Source: Mesotaenium endlicherianum (lineage: Eukaryota > Streptophyta > Zygnematophyceae > Zygnematales > Mesotaeniaceae). Taken from it: a stretch of DNA of 64,000 nt. The notes below the pieces were generated by a model that had not been told where the DNA came from, searched no databases, and saw only the letters and a program-made list of their open reading frames with translations. Positions 33,553 to 44,851 of this stretch are shown piece after piece. Positions within the stretch are counted from its first letter, which is position 1, and every line of letters begins with the position of its first letter. The DNA is taken from assembly GCA_009602735.1 (NCBI GenBank), contig WELA01007315.1:160502-224501 (forward strand). Reading direction: 5' to 3'. Both the position numbers and the translations under genes were made by a program.

Positions 33553-34260
33553 CTATGAATCGTGGCGGTCGATGAGGGGGACGACAGCCCTCTTTCTCAG
33601 ACGCGGCTCAACGGCGCGCAAGAAGATCTCCGCGGCCTCCCAGTCGGTGACAGTGCCGAGGTCGCGGCGTAGGTGCACGAAGCGGCGATACATCATGCGG
33701 ATCGTCACGTTCTTGCGCCGGAAGAAGTGGTGCAGCTCGTACACCTTCTCTTCAGTTGCAGCTTGGAACTCTGTTTTGAGGATGTTCAAGAAGGCTTGCA
33801 CTGGGTCGGCTAGCAGGATCGCCACTGGTGGGTCACCTACAAGCCCGGTGCGTGTCCTGAGCTCGGCTTCCTTCTCACGGAAGGTGTTGCGGGCCTCGTG
33901 AGAGAGGTAGCGCATAAGCGTGTCGAAGACGTCGCGCTTTGACAGCGTGGGCGTCTTGAGCTTTGCTGCCGCGAAGTTAGCTTGAAACTCCGATATGGTA
34001 TCTTCCAGATCACAGGTGCCTGGCCTGCCGCTAGAGCGATAGGCGGACCTGTCAGTCTTGACCTCTTGGTCACCTGCCATAGGATACCAGGAATCGCAAT
34101 GAGCCCACTGGGACGGTGGCTCAGAAGCAATTGCCGTGCGTTGGAGCGCGAGTTGCTCCTCTTCAGAAGGTTCAGTGATAATGCTGAGATCTCAGTCTGA
34201 GTCTTCTTCACTAACCCCTTCGTCGTATGGCTTATAAGAACGCCCACTACGGGTAGGCAT
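33553..34260 (-). pseudogene. Element D gag, N-terminal and capsid part
   Basis: The minus frame at 33553-34080 contains DLEDTISEFQANFAAAKL, DPVQAFLNILKTEFQAAT, and YELHHFFRRKNVTIRMMY followed by RRFVHLRRDLGTV, consistent with a retrotransposon capsid domain. The corresponding words in element E gag are FFKLLEAKFPEDRSLKVH and HYVHFVRQKNETVMEV, so the two proteins are related. It is separated from its zinc knuckles by elements C and B. The element is broken. Confidence 0.7.
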
Positions 34261-34307
34261 ATGCTGAAGATTCTAATTGCTTGCAGGCAAAGAGAGCTTT
34301 TTAGAAG

Positions 34308-35313
34308 TAAGGAGTGTGTACTCTCTAGGGTGAGCACTTCAAGACTGTAATCTAATAGGAAAACAACTAGTAAAGTATGGCCCAAAAGATCACTGGAAGC
34401 ACATCATGATCTTCAAGAGTAGTCCCATGCAAGGGTTTAAGCTGTGACTTTGCTCACCACTTGTTAAGTTCTTCAAGTTACTGGATGCCTGCAAGGCTTG
34501 CTCTTCACAAGAGAGAGACTAAGTGGTCCTGAAAACACAAAAGATAAAAGTGTAAGCTTTACTGATAATCTCTGTGGCTTACGACTGGCATACTGGGACT
34601 TCTAAAAAGATGTTCCTCTGGGGACATCTCTAGTACTTATACTCCTGGAAACCCGGCGTCGTATGCGGCGGATCCGACGTATGCAGTCACTCTAGGAGGC
34701 TATCCTATGTCCACTACTGTGTCCAAGGCATGTACTAGCACTCCTTTGAGCTAAGCATGACTCAAACCAATCAAAACAAAGCACGTAGAATATGCTATGT
34801 GTCTCTCATTGGTGGAGCTTACCTTGGGTGATTCTACCTAGATAGCGCCTCAAAAGTGAATCTGGAACTTGAGGAAGCTTCCTTTAGGAGTAGGTGATGC
34901 AGTCACCAAGTTATAGCCTTAATGAGGCATTTATACTATAGAAATGCAAGACTCATGTAGTCTAAGGGACTCGCGGATTTGTGCGAACAAAGCTAGGGGT
35001 CCTTGGGGTCACGAATAGCCAACAATGTCACCTTTGGGTACATTGAGTCACAAGTTGGCCGTTTGGTGTGGTTCCGCTAGGGGCCAAAAAGGGGTGCGGA
35101 CTAGATCGCGCCTATCTTGCTCAATACTTAACCAAATGAGGCAAAACCGGTACCATTCCGAACTTTGACGCGCTGCACTTTGGTGACAGAAAATCTAAAA
35201 AAGGTCAACATATAGATGCGTAAGGTCAATGCAAAGTTGGTCTTCCTAGGTTGATGGTTCACACAAGTGGAGCTCGATTTTGTAGGTCAACCTTGACTCA
35301 ATAAATCTTGACA
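34308..35313 (-). repeat. 5' LTR of element D
   Basis: The repeat matches the main body of 8515-9658 and of the solo LTR 45785-46931 at roughly 90-94% by eye. On the minus strand it starts TGTCAAGATTTATTGAG. The base run TGCT immediately outside (35314-35317) equals 8511-8514. Confidence 0.82.
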
Positions 35314-35317
35314 TGCT

Positions 35318-36290
35318 TCATTTGTTCTTTCAAAAAGGGGTGTGAATGTTGGTAGAGCCATGTGCTCTCCTGCAATGCTACAGGGCCTGCAATACACCAT
35401 ATGAAATTCCAAGTGTAAATGGGATAGTAACTCTGCCGTATTTTTGCATACAGCTGGCTTGCTACAACCTTTTCATCGTCACATTGAGCAGCAAAATTCT
35501 ATACATGCATGCTACCAGTCCAAACATCTTAATCACTGGCACTCTGCTCCACATTGGCTGATTGAGAATATATAGAGCAGCTATTAGGTACCACGAGCCT
35601 TCCATATATATCCTAATGTGGGAACCCATGAAAACAGCTAAAGCTACCTGACTTGGCAAGTATGTGCTTTGTGTACAACAAAGTGCAGGGAGGTGCTTGC
35701 CCATACCGACATGATCTTAGTTATATGAGAAAGCCCACTCAGCTTGGCCGGCGCACTATGCAAGCTGGTCATTGAACGGCGTTCTCGAAATTTGTCCTAA
35801 TGCTTTGGACACGGCAAAGAGGACAGTACCTCGCAAGAAGGGCACACAAAAGTAAGGAGCTGGGAACATCGAGATGACAGATAAAATGCGTATGCCAAAT
35901 AGCACCACAACCTTATGCTAGGCATCGATGTTGTGTACTCTAATCATGGACCCATGAGCGCTTCTCCACGCACTGAATGCCGTTCACCCTCTCGGCCTGT
36001 GTTGTGCTCCAAAGCTCACCTTAGTAGAGAGCAAAAAGCTTACTCCAACGTACACCCTTTTTGATCAGCCAGCAACAGGTAAGCCAGAATTAGCCCTTCC
36101 TCTCCAGCATTCAAGACTCCTAAGTGGTTGGTGAAGATACTCTTTCGTGCGAGCGCGCTTTTTGAAGAGATCATACTTAAAGAAGGGCAACATAGGCAGC
36201 CTTGAATCGGTGCAGGCGTAAGGGTCACCTTTCTCAATATTGTGCTCAAATTGAAGGCAAAAATCTGTCATTTTTGAACATTTTTAAAGA
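35318..36290. other. Host spacer with a possible small exon
   Basis: No repeat family or known gene is recognised. On the minus strand 36120-36271 reads FCLQFEHNIEKGDPYACTDS and LPMLPFFKYDLFKKRART, which looks protein-like and could be an exon of an unknown host gene. Confidence 0.35.
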
Positions 36291-36352
36291 GAATATATAT
36301 ATATATACATATATATACATATATATACATATATATACATATATATACACAT
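36291..36352. repeat. AT microsatellite with 10-bp period
   Basis: The unit ATATATACAT is repeated about five times after a short pure AT run. Confidence 0.9.
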
Positions 36353-38455
36353 TCCTTCTAATTGCTTTTCCATGCGACGATTGCACCTTGAGCGGATGTG
36401 TGGCAGGAAGTTGTTTTAAAGCAGGCGCACGTCAAGCACCATGCGGCTATCAAAATCCTTTCCCTGAACGCTGCACATTTGCAAATTCATGGGACATACG
36501 CGCTACGTGCACGCACACGTTTACCTTGCACTCACGTATACACACATACACAGACAGTGACATAGAGACAGACGCACAAACACACAAGATGTTCCACCCC
36601 AACGTGAAGAACTAGCCAACAAGAATTGGGCAATGTATTGTACTCGTCCCACAAATATTCCTCCTTTTTTCTTGAGGTGGGAGGGGAGGGAGGATGGGGA
36701 TGGGTAGCGTATGCACCTGGCCACATGGCGGTCACCGCAGCCTTTGTGGTGGCATTGTCCTTCATGGTGGTTTGCCGGAAGCCGTTATAGAAGTGCACAG
36801 CTGCGGACGTGCAGCCAGGATTAGCGAGAGGTCAAGGGAGTAGCAGAGCGAGCACATGACTGAGCAAGCAAGGAGCTTGAGAAGCCCTTGGCTTCTATTC
36901 ACATGCGCCTCCAATATGTGGTGTGGTTTGTGGTCGTCAATAAGACGCCCCTCAGGTAGCCTTCGTGAGGGGGAAATCAGTAAGGGCCCTTGCGCGTGCG
37001 CGCTGGCATTCGGGTTTAGGGTCGATGAGGCCGGATCGATTTTCCGTACTACGTTGTGCCGTACTATATCAATTTGTACAGTTGTCGATGGGTGGCATGA
37101 GGTAGGTTGAACATTTATTTTGGTTCAAAATATTAGAGTTTCACAGTTTTTGTCATGGCGAAGTTGTTAGAGAAGGTTACACGCAAAAAAAGTGCGAAGC
37201 ATTTTCGGGGTCTAGAAATTGTCTAGGAATCGCGACTCGAGTCCTGGGACCTTTGTGGAATGGCGTCTTTCCAGAATCCTTTTTCTTAGTCGACCAAGAC
37301 TGGATAAAGCCCGTACCTGGAATTCAACCATTCATACCATTCTGTCGTACTCATCCACAATATATTTATTTTACAACTGTAGCCTGTTTTAAATTAAATT
37401 ATGGAATTTTCCCACACTCCATCAGAATGAAAGTTTTCCACTCTAACCTCACCCAAACGTTTTCCTAGGATGTTCTCTCCTGTTAAACACCAGAAAGCTC
37501 TTCCAACACATCGGATGAACTCTAATATGTGTGCATATAGCTGAGCAACACAGCACGTAAGCCCTCAGAGCCACCCTCAAAGCCACCCGCAGTGCTAGTC
37601 TCAGTCGCCCAGTAGCAGCGAGGCGCACGCATTGATGTGGACACCCACGCTCACACGCAGACTTACAGCACATATGCATGCACGCACGCAACGCATACTG
37701 CACATGTGCCGCGACGGCGAGCGTGCTGCCGCTTACCCCTTCCCCTCAAGCCCCACAACACCAGCAGGCACAGCACGTACATCCACAGGTGCAACTCGGT
37801 CTATCGCTCACTACCGCAGCTCTTTCTGGCTGGAGGAGAAGGTGGAGGTGGAGTAGGAGGGCCAGGACCTGGGCGGTGAGGCAAAAGTTGGGCATGACCA
37901 CAATGACACACGAGCGTATGAAGTACACAGGTCGCCCACACAATTCTACTTCTGCTCCAACCCCAGCACCTTCACCAACTTGCTTGCACGCACGCACGCA
38001 TGCACGCGTCAGGAGCAGGCAAGCATCATGCACGCTTCAAGAGTGCGCATGCATGTGTGCGCATGCATGTGTCCAATGCAGTCCATCCACCCCCCCCCCG
38101 CCCTTCTTTTCAGCCTCCCCCTCCCTTCGAGTGCAATCCGCTTTCGCCAGCACACCTCTCAGCTCTCCCCTATTGCTTGCGCCAGAACACCCGTACCACC
38201 TCACCAGCTAAGAAAGCCTCAAGAAAGCCTTAGAGTCATTCACATTGCTGGCGCTGTGCTGGACCTAGAGAGAGCGCGCGAGCTGCAACGAAAGGGAGGG
38301 CAACGTAACTGCATGCAGGCAAGCAAGGGAGAAAGCGAGCAAGCAGAAAAGAGGCCAAACATACGTGCCCTTGGCCCCCTCACCTCTCTCCTGCTTGTCC
38401 GCTCCAAGCAGCTCAGGCGGCAGCGTGCCGTTACCAGGTGCGCGCGCCCTCACAC
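36353..38455. other. Host spacer, one possible minus-strand exon
   Basis: A minus-strand segment at about 36716-36798 reads AVHFYNGFRQTTMKDNATTK and AAVTAMWP and is bounded by CAG upstream and GGTGCATA downstream, so it could be an exon; I do not recognise it. Microsatellite-like CACACG and GCATGCATGTG words occur at 36510-36590 and 37980-38075. Nothing else is supported. Confidence 0.35.
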
Positions 38456-39481
38456 CAGCAGGCCGCCGTGACCGAGAATCTGGGGCAGCTCTTGGTGCAG
38501 CAGGGGGAGCGCGCGCACCACCCGCCTACGGCTGGAGGCCAGCAGGAGTGCCGCCAATGTGATGGTGGCCGCCGCCCCCAGCAGCCGAAAGCTGGCCTGC
38601 TTGCAGACGGTGATGCAGTTTAGCGCGTACAGCAGCCCCTCTGCAGCCAAACTCGCCTTCTGCAGCACATGTTGTAATTTCAGAGCGTTTTCTATTTAAG
38701 GGCGTACTTGTTAGGGTTTGAGAAACCCCGGATGAGGACTCCAAGTGTTAGTTGTTGGAGTTCAGGCTCAGAAGTGTGGCTGGCTGATTAATTGCCCCAC
38801 AAAGGACTTGCAAGGGCAAAGGAAGTTGTTGTGTGGAAGAACGCAAGCAGAGGAAATACAGATAGCACGCTGTAGGGCAGTGGTCAACTTGCCGGCAAAG
38901 AGGAGAAGCAGGCGGGCGTGCTCCAGCAGAAGCCCGTGCTGGTAGCACATGTCAAACAGCCGCTTGGCCTTCTCTGCCGCCTGCGCATCCCATTCCCCAC
39001 CGAGAGCGAGCAACGACCAGCAAGAACCGCTCACACACACACTCGCGCGTGGACCCCCTCCAACCCCCCTCCAAACTTATCTAGCAAGCCCTTTTACTCG
39101 GTGGCGCCAGCGCCTGTATCCGAGTCTCCGCCCTTTTGCATCAAATCTAACACGTCAAGCTTTAACCTTTCATAAATGGAGTCTGCTTGACTGGGTCCAA
39201 GCCATGGCTGGCACCAAACTCCCCCTCCCCCTCAAACCCCCTTCCAGGGCTTTCCCTCCATGATGCAGGAGAACGTGAAAGCCACATGTCAGCAGCCCAA
39301 GCCATCTCCACAAGCGTTTTCCATAGACTGTTGGCATCATGCAGGCTTGGCAAGTGGGGCCCACCCACGCACCTAAGGGATGTTGCCCAAGGCCAGCAGA
39401 GTGTGCGCCAGCCGGATGCCGGTGTCAATGTTGAGGGCCAGATCTTGCCCAGGCATGGGTGAGGCAATCACGCTCAACTCC
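38456..39481 (-). CDS. APC5: Anaphase-promoting complex subunit 5-like gene, three exons
   Basis: Three minus-strand segments, in order, resemble consecutive parts of the C-terminal TPR-like half of plant APC5. Exon 39373-39481 reads ELSVIASPMPGQDLALNIDT and GIRLAHTLLALGNIP. The exon at about 38888-38980 reads AAEKAKRLFDMCYQHGLLLE and HARLLLLFAGK. Exon 38456-38659 reads KASLAAEGLLYALNCITVCK, then ASFRLLGAAATITLAALLLA and ALPLLHQELPQILGHGGLL. APC5 is a scaffold subunit of the cell-cycle ubiquitin ligase APC/C. The order, the spacing and the words ATITLA and LGHGGL support the call, which rests on recalled family sequence. An in-frame TAG sits just before the GTGCGT donor of the first exon, so the gene may be damaged or the base may be an error. 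Earlier and later exons are not identified. Confidence 0.55.
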
Positions 39482-40020
39482 CTGCATGCAGCTTGCGCCA
39501 GCTGTAGCCTCCCCTGGCCCCACTAGAACCAAACCCCCCCTCCTCCCCCCCCCGCTCGATGCGCAAGGTCATGTCAGCACATGCACGCTTCTATGCCTTG
39601 CAGACAAATCCGCAAGCCCCATACAGTAGCACACATGCTCGCGCTTGCACAGGCACACCCACATGTACACGTCGCTTGACCAGGCAATGTAACTATTTCA
39701 CAAAGAAGTACAGACGGGGCGCAAACGAGAACGGCCAGTGATGTGTCCACCCCCAAGGCCCTGCCCTCCTGCACCTTAAAGTCATAGGCGCAGTATGGAC
39801 CTGCTAATAGGACTGCTCCCCTCTCAGACGCACTCACACAGACACACACTCACATGCGCACGAGGAACGGGAAAAAAACAGCTTTGCTTGTAAATGTGGG
39901 GGAGCATTAGAGATACAGATCCCCAACTTGCAAAAGACCACATATCTGATTTAACATGCACGACCATGAGTAGAAAGCTCACTTGGAATAAATGCTCTAC
40001 GCACCACCAACAAACACGTT
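39482..40020. other. Host spacer, no gene seen
   Basis: Contains C-rich runs (39530-39550) and CACA-rich words (39640-39670, 39830-39860). No coding or RNA gene is supported. Confidence 0.4.
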
Positions 40021-41173
40021 CTATAGCCCAAGAAGAACAGTTGCTGATGGAGGTATTGCACACAGTTGCGAGGTCAAAGGACTTCGTGGCAGGTAGTTGT
40101 TGCGTAGAAAAAACCTGTTGTGAATCACATTGTGGCATATCTTCCTGCCACTATATTTGGGGCACCCGCTAACTCTACAGCGGTGAACTGGTAGTCGATG
40201 GGCTTTGCACTGCTTAGCCACCTCACAGCGATCAATATGGGCAGCAGCAACTAAAGTGCCACAGGGCGTGTGTCCAAACCAACAAAAATGCTCTAATTGA
40301 ACACAACAGTGAATAAGTGCCAGTGGGACTATGCGAGTATTGGTTCCTACTTTAACAAAGGGACACTGAGAATAAAGCCTGTCAACATTTGGTATTGTGC
40401 GAGTGCCCGGCTGCATCTGAACAGGGTAGCCTGTGATCACCGACCATACGTAGTATTCCCCATCATTCCCCTGGTGAACAAATATCCTCGCTATTTTACC
40501 AATCCAGAGGTTCCTAGATTCACTAGGCTTCTATAACTCCCTGGCGTTCAAAGCAACAGCGACAAAGTCACCCGTCTTGTACAACCCCTTTGCACCCTTG
40601 CTGGCTGAAGTGCATTGGAAACAACAGAGCTCAAGTAAAGTGTCCCAGTCTCTCATCTGTAATAACGCCTAATAGGCAACCAGAAGTGAGCGTGCTGATA
40701 TTTTGAGGTGCTCCAAAGAACACCCGCTGAGTTCACTCCCTCTTTGGTCAGACCATCTGCATGCACAAAAGCACCAAAGGTGTCACAACCAGCCCTCTAT
40801 ATGCAACCCACAAGCACTTTAACAATGACTACAAACGTCTGCAGCTATGTAAGGCGAACAAGTATTGAGTAACGTACCCCTTGGGAACAGCTCCAAACAG
40901 TATCCTCGTCATTGTCCCATCCTTGTTCTTTCACGAGTAAAGTTCACAAACTGAACCATGATTAGCCACACACTTCACACCTCCAATGGCCTCGTCAGTC
41001 TTGCATGAAAGCGGCTCTCTCATGAGCGCATCATTATGCATATATTCTACAGCGTTGACATGTACTTCAAGTAATTCTCCAACTTCCACGTTAGTCTGAA
41101 GAATGCAACTACTCATGTTCTTAAACCCTAAACACTCAAGTTTGTGACTGTGCATTATCCGAAATAATGACAA
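40021..41173 (-). pseudogene. T1 C-terminal region, Cys/His-rich
   Basis: The segment at 40931-41173 reads MSLFRIMHSHKLECLGFK and on to VNAVEYMHNDALMREP and GGVKCVANHGSVCELYS. The segment at 40021-40440 reads MITGYPVQMQPGTRTIPN, VGTNTRIVPLALIHCC, HFCWFGHTPCGTLV and CRVSGCPKYSGRKICHN. The Cys and His spacing suggests zinc binding. Between the two the frame is lost at several places (40441-40930), so this part is a pseudogene. I place it in T1 because it follows the transposase in the same orientation; it could also be the end of a different element. Confidence 0.45.
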
Positions 41174-41466
41174 TCAAATCAACTTAATCAATCCGTGATT
41201 TATTAAGTTATCATCTCATAATTAATCAAAGTAACTTTATGAATAATTATGTCGTACTTTTGCGAAGTAGTCGAGTTACGTTAAGACGCTTTTTCAATAG
41301 TATCTTGGTCGTTTCGCCAATCGACCAGGAATTAATCGACACACACGTGTGACGAATAATTGAATGTGATGCAATCATTTATTAAATAATATGATAAATA
41401 GTATAACGTACTTTAGGTAATTGGGAAAACGTCCCAAATACGCCTAAAATAGCTTGGATCGTTACA
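41168..41466 (-). repeat. AT-rich 300-bp insertion, possible small solo LTR
   Basis: On the minus strand it starts TGTAACGATCCAAGC and ends TTGATTGTCA, so it has TG...CA ends and an LTR-like beginning. Base composition is much more AT-rich than on both sides, and it separates two parts of T1. No matching flanking duplication was seen, so the borders and class are unsure. Confidence 0.35.
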
Positions 41467-41510
41467 GATGGAGCAAACCATGAGTATTATTGTTCACTGC
41501 ATTACCCTTC

Positions 41511-42998
41511 TTACCATCGCCATGCCTTGAAAAATCCACCCATAAAGGAATCCACAAGCTCGCTCACTCTGTCTAGTTCAACACTATCAGTGTAGGAACT
41601 GAGGACTACCCCTATCAACTCGCATAGCCTGACCAGTAGAGGATACACATCCACTATACTCTCTACGGTCTTCCTCATATGACACGGATGGGCCTGTCTA
41701 AGATACACATTGTCATAGTAAGGCTGCAAAATGAATGGTAGGATAGAGCTGAGGCGAAGCAAGGCCATGCCATTCAAATGCTTCCAATTGGTGGCAGGCT
41801 TATCAATCTTCGCGAAGCCTCTAGAGTAAGTGATCTGGTCTGCTCTCATATTTATCTCTGCTAGTTCCTGCTTAGAGAAGCCACGATGGTCAAGAATGAA
41901 CCCAATGACGTGCTTAAGCACACCAAGGGGCACCAGGTGGAAGAGGTCCAGGCCCATCCCCAAGAAGGAATCAAAATATTTCAAACGATGAAACGGCCCG
42001 TCTAACTCATTGTATCCAAGAAGCCCTGTTTTGAGAAGGGAAAGTTTGAGGGACGGCACTTCTATCTCTCCAACTGTCTTAGCAAAGTCTTGCGCTGCTA
42101 CGTCAGAGCGCTGCAAACTATAAAAATCTATGCCCAAGTCATGAAAGCAGGAATTAGGATGGATGCAAACAGGGCATGGGTACTTGCTGAAACTGCTCTT
42201 CAAACCTAGGCTTTTCATATGCTAAGCTAGGTCCTGGAAAAACACTGGGGTAGCACAAACAAAAACGTCCTCACGAAGCGGGTGAAAGTACATGACAATA
42301 CCACTCTCCAACGGTAATAAGTCTCGCTCGACCAGCTTACGAAATGCCTCATGTTGAGGGCATTTATGTGGCATGAACGTGATGTCATGCGTAAACTGTG
42401 GCTTATGAATTACTGCGGCATCTAGAGACTGGATACGCAAATAAGTCCCCTCCAGACTGTACATCTTAGTGCGCCAAGCTCCAAAGTCGTCTACGAAGAT
42501 GGAAAGTACCAGATTCACAACTTTCATGCCCTCCGGCATCTGGTAGGGGCACTTTGGAGGTGGGGGGAATGCATCAGCTGGCAAGGGTTGCTCAATCCCT
42601 TCCTCTGATAGAGATGAATTACACCAGTATGTGAGTTGTCCCTGTACAACGTATGCCCTATGAGAGAAGTCAAATACGGGACCAAGATCTACCACGTAGC
42701 CAGGTGAAACTTGAAGCACCTTACATATAGCCACGCAATCTCGGGCATTAATCCACACAAGCTCATCTGTGAGGAAAGCTTGACCTGCCTCGCCGTGGGG
42801 AAAGCCATCAGCATTGTGAACGAAGATCCTCTTCACTCGTAGCAAAGGGTAGGGATGAGGGTCAGTAGTGTTGCTCGACAAGATGTGCAACACCCTGCCC
42901 ACACTATTGGGATGACAATGTCTTGCAAAAAGAAACAGGAACATTGCAAGGAATGACAAGGAACCACAAATCAGCATCCGACGACAGCCATCAGTCAC
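41511..42998 (-). pseudogene. T1 transposase core, CMC/Plavaka-like
   Basis: Two adjacent minus-strand frames cover the core. The first (42222-42998, 258 residues) contains LVLSIFVDDFGAWRTKMYSL (acidic pair near 170-171), which lines up with the first catalytic aspartate region of CMC-type transposases. The second (41511-42218, 235 residues) opens with a zinc knuckle-like KYPCPVCIHPNSC (15-24) and continues with LGMGLDLFHLVPLGVLKHVI (from 86). That last word matches the D..H....G..KH pattern typical of Plavaka and EnSpm families. The two frames are separated by a single stop codon with no length change, so one substitution would account for it. The enzyme would cut and paste the element. No intact N-terminus is joined to it because the microsatellite gap lies upstream. 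Confidence 0.6.
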
Positions 42999-43166
42999 TC
43001 AATCCGCGACATGAAACACCAATAATGTGAACCAGACAGCTTGGTTAAGTAAACAAATGATAAGAAGGGGGGAGACAGGGAGAGGTAAAGAGGGAGAAAG
43101 GGAGAGAGAGGAAAGGGAGCGAGGGCTGCGGGAGAGAAAAGAGAGCAATTGGCAGCCCTGACATCA

Positions 43167-43182
<16 letters not shown>

Positions 43183-43217
<35 letters not shown>

Positions 43218-43977
43218 NNNNNNNNNNNNNNNNNNNNNNNNNNNNNNNNNNNNNNNNNNNNNNNNNNNNNNNNNNNNNNNNNNNNNNNNNNNNNNNNNNN
43301 NNNNNNNNNNNNNNNNNNNNNNNNNNNNNNNNNNNNNNNNNNNNNNNNNNNNNNNNNNNNNNNNNNNNNNNNNNNNNNNNNNNNNNNNNNNNNNNNNNNN
43401 NNNNNNNNNNNNNNNNNNNNNNNNNNNNNNNNNNNNNNNNNNNNNNNNNNNNNNNNNNNNNNNNNNNNNNNNNNNNNNNNNNNNNNNNNNNNNNNNNNNN
43501 NNNNNNNNNNNNNNNNNNNNNNNNNNNNNNNNNNNNNNNNNNNNNNNNNNNNNNNNNNNNNNNNNNNNNNNNNNNNNNNNNNNNNNNNNNNNNNNNNNNN
43601 NNNNNNNNNNNNNNNNNNNNNNNNNNNNNNNNNNNNNNNNNNNNNNNNNNNNNNNNNNNNNNNNNNNNNNNNNNNNNNNNNNNNNNNNNNNNNNNNNNNN
43701 NNNNNNNNNNNNNNNNNNNNNNNNNNNNNNNNNNNNNNNNNNNNNNNNNNNNNNNNNNNNNNNNNNNNNNNNNNNNNNNNNNNNNNNNNNNNNNNNNNNN
43801 NNNNNNNNNNNNNNNNNNNNNNNNNNNNNNNNNNNNNNNNNNNNNNNNNNNNNNNNNNNNNNNNNNNNNNNNNNNNNNNNNNNNNNNNNNNNNNNNNNNN
43901 NNNNNNNNNNNNNNNNNNNNNNNNNNNNNNNNNNNNNNNNNNNNNNNNNNNNNNNNNNNNNNNNNNNNNNNNNNNNN

Positions 43978-44026
<49 letters not shown>
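43183..44026. repeat. GA microsatellite with a 760-base assembly gap
   Basis: A CACACA run passes into pure GAGAGA at 43183, then 760 unresolved bases (43218-43977), then about 49 more bases of GA. Both gap edges are inside the same dinucleotide, so the gap is probably a longer GA array. Apparent frames across it are meaningless. It lies in an intron-like position of T1. Confidence 0.9.
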
Positions 44027-44032
<6 letters not shown>

Positions 44033-44344
44033 CGAGGTTGGGCAAGAGAGAAAAGCAAGCACCTGGTAGCCCCTGACATGTGAACATTGACAGAAAACGA
44101 GATACGAGGGAAGGATGAGCAAGAATAGAGACGCAAGAGAGACAAGGGAGGATACGCTGAAAAATAAAGGATGAAATGTGAGTAGAAATATGTAGCATTG
44201 TGTGGGCAATACAAAAATGAAGCAAATAAACAAAACACAGCAGCTGCACTTAAAGGTTGCGCATGGTGCAACCCAACATATGGGAATATGTACAACAAGA
44301 AGGGTGGAAAGGTTGAGGGGGCGAAGAGCTTACTTGCCAGTTGC

Positions 44345-44851
44345 TTGTCCTGGAAAATGACTTCATCACCAAGTCGCACCATTGTCTTGACGCCTAGTAG
44401 TTCTAGATCTGCGTCATATTGTCTGAAGAACTTTATTCTCCATATTGTCCTCAGTTACGAAGCGGGAATTGTAACAACCAATTACATTCCCACTCTGTGT
44501 TCTTTCCCCTTTCTAATGGACATAAGTAGACACCTCTGAATCAACGAGGTCTTTGGCGAGCGTTGAAATGATAGGCTTATAGGTTAAAGTTTCCCAAAAT
44601 TCCGACAGAATTTCTATAACTCCGTGGGAGTCTAACTCCATTTGCAGTGCTCTAAACTGGTGGAGTTTGCTTTCTTGGTGGTCCTGTAGGTTATAATTTT
44701 GACGTCCAAGTATCTGAAGGAGAAACCCATACTGAATGTCAGTGACAGTTTGGTACAGCATCCAGTGGATGAATACTGTAGCAAAAGTCCAGGTGCGTAG
44801 CTTCCCGTATGCTAGAGCCCCACTGTCCAACTTTAAGGGGGCATTCCTCAC
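44345..44851 (-). pseudogene. T1 upstream exons
   Basis: The minus strand at 44513-44851 encodes MRNAPLKLDSGALAYGKLRT and WTFATVFIHWMLYQTVTD. After a short interruption, at about 44340-44455, it reads LRTIWRIKFFRQYDADLELL and GVKTMVRLGDEVIFQDKQLA, ending at an AAGTAAG donor-like site. The segments are protein-like, in the same orientation as the transposase core, and fit the N-terminal part of its gene. The link across the gap is inference. Confidence 0.45.

Larger units (their letters stand above)
8515..35313 (-). mobile_element. Ty3/gypsy element D with DNA methyltransferase, split by nested elements
   Basis: D is the outer element of a three-level nest. LTR-like repeats lie at 8515-9658 and 34308-35313, and the outermost bases are flanked by TGCT on both sides (8511-8514 and 35314-35317). 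Its own parts, read on the minus strand, are gag at 33553-34260, two CCHC zinc knuckles at 17826-18291, an alanine-rich linker, a retropepsin-like protease, a C5-cytosine methyltransferase, reverse transcriptase and RNase H, and an integrase tail with a PHD-like finger. Chromovirus C sits inside the gag zinc-knuckle region. D is clearly broken, with many breaks, and its LTRs differ by several percent, so it is the oldest layer. Element E at 54185-62405 is a relative with the same gene order. Confidence 0.85.

Noticed and set aside
39270-39330. Extra APC5 exon reading ANSLWKTLVEMAWAAD
   Set aside because: It falls between exons that are adjacent in the recalled APC5 order, so it is more likely intron sequence.
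42995-44382. Long frames running across the unresolved bases
   Set aside because: They consist of unknown residues and GA-repeat translation, so they are not genes.
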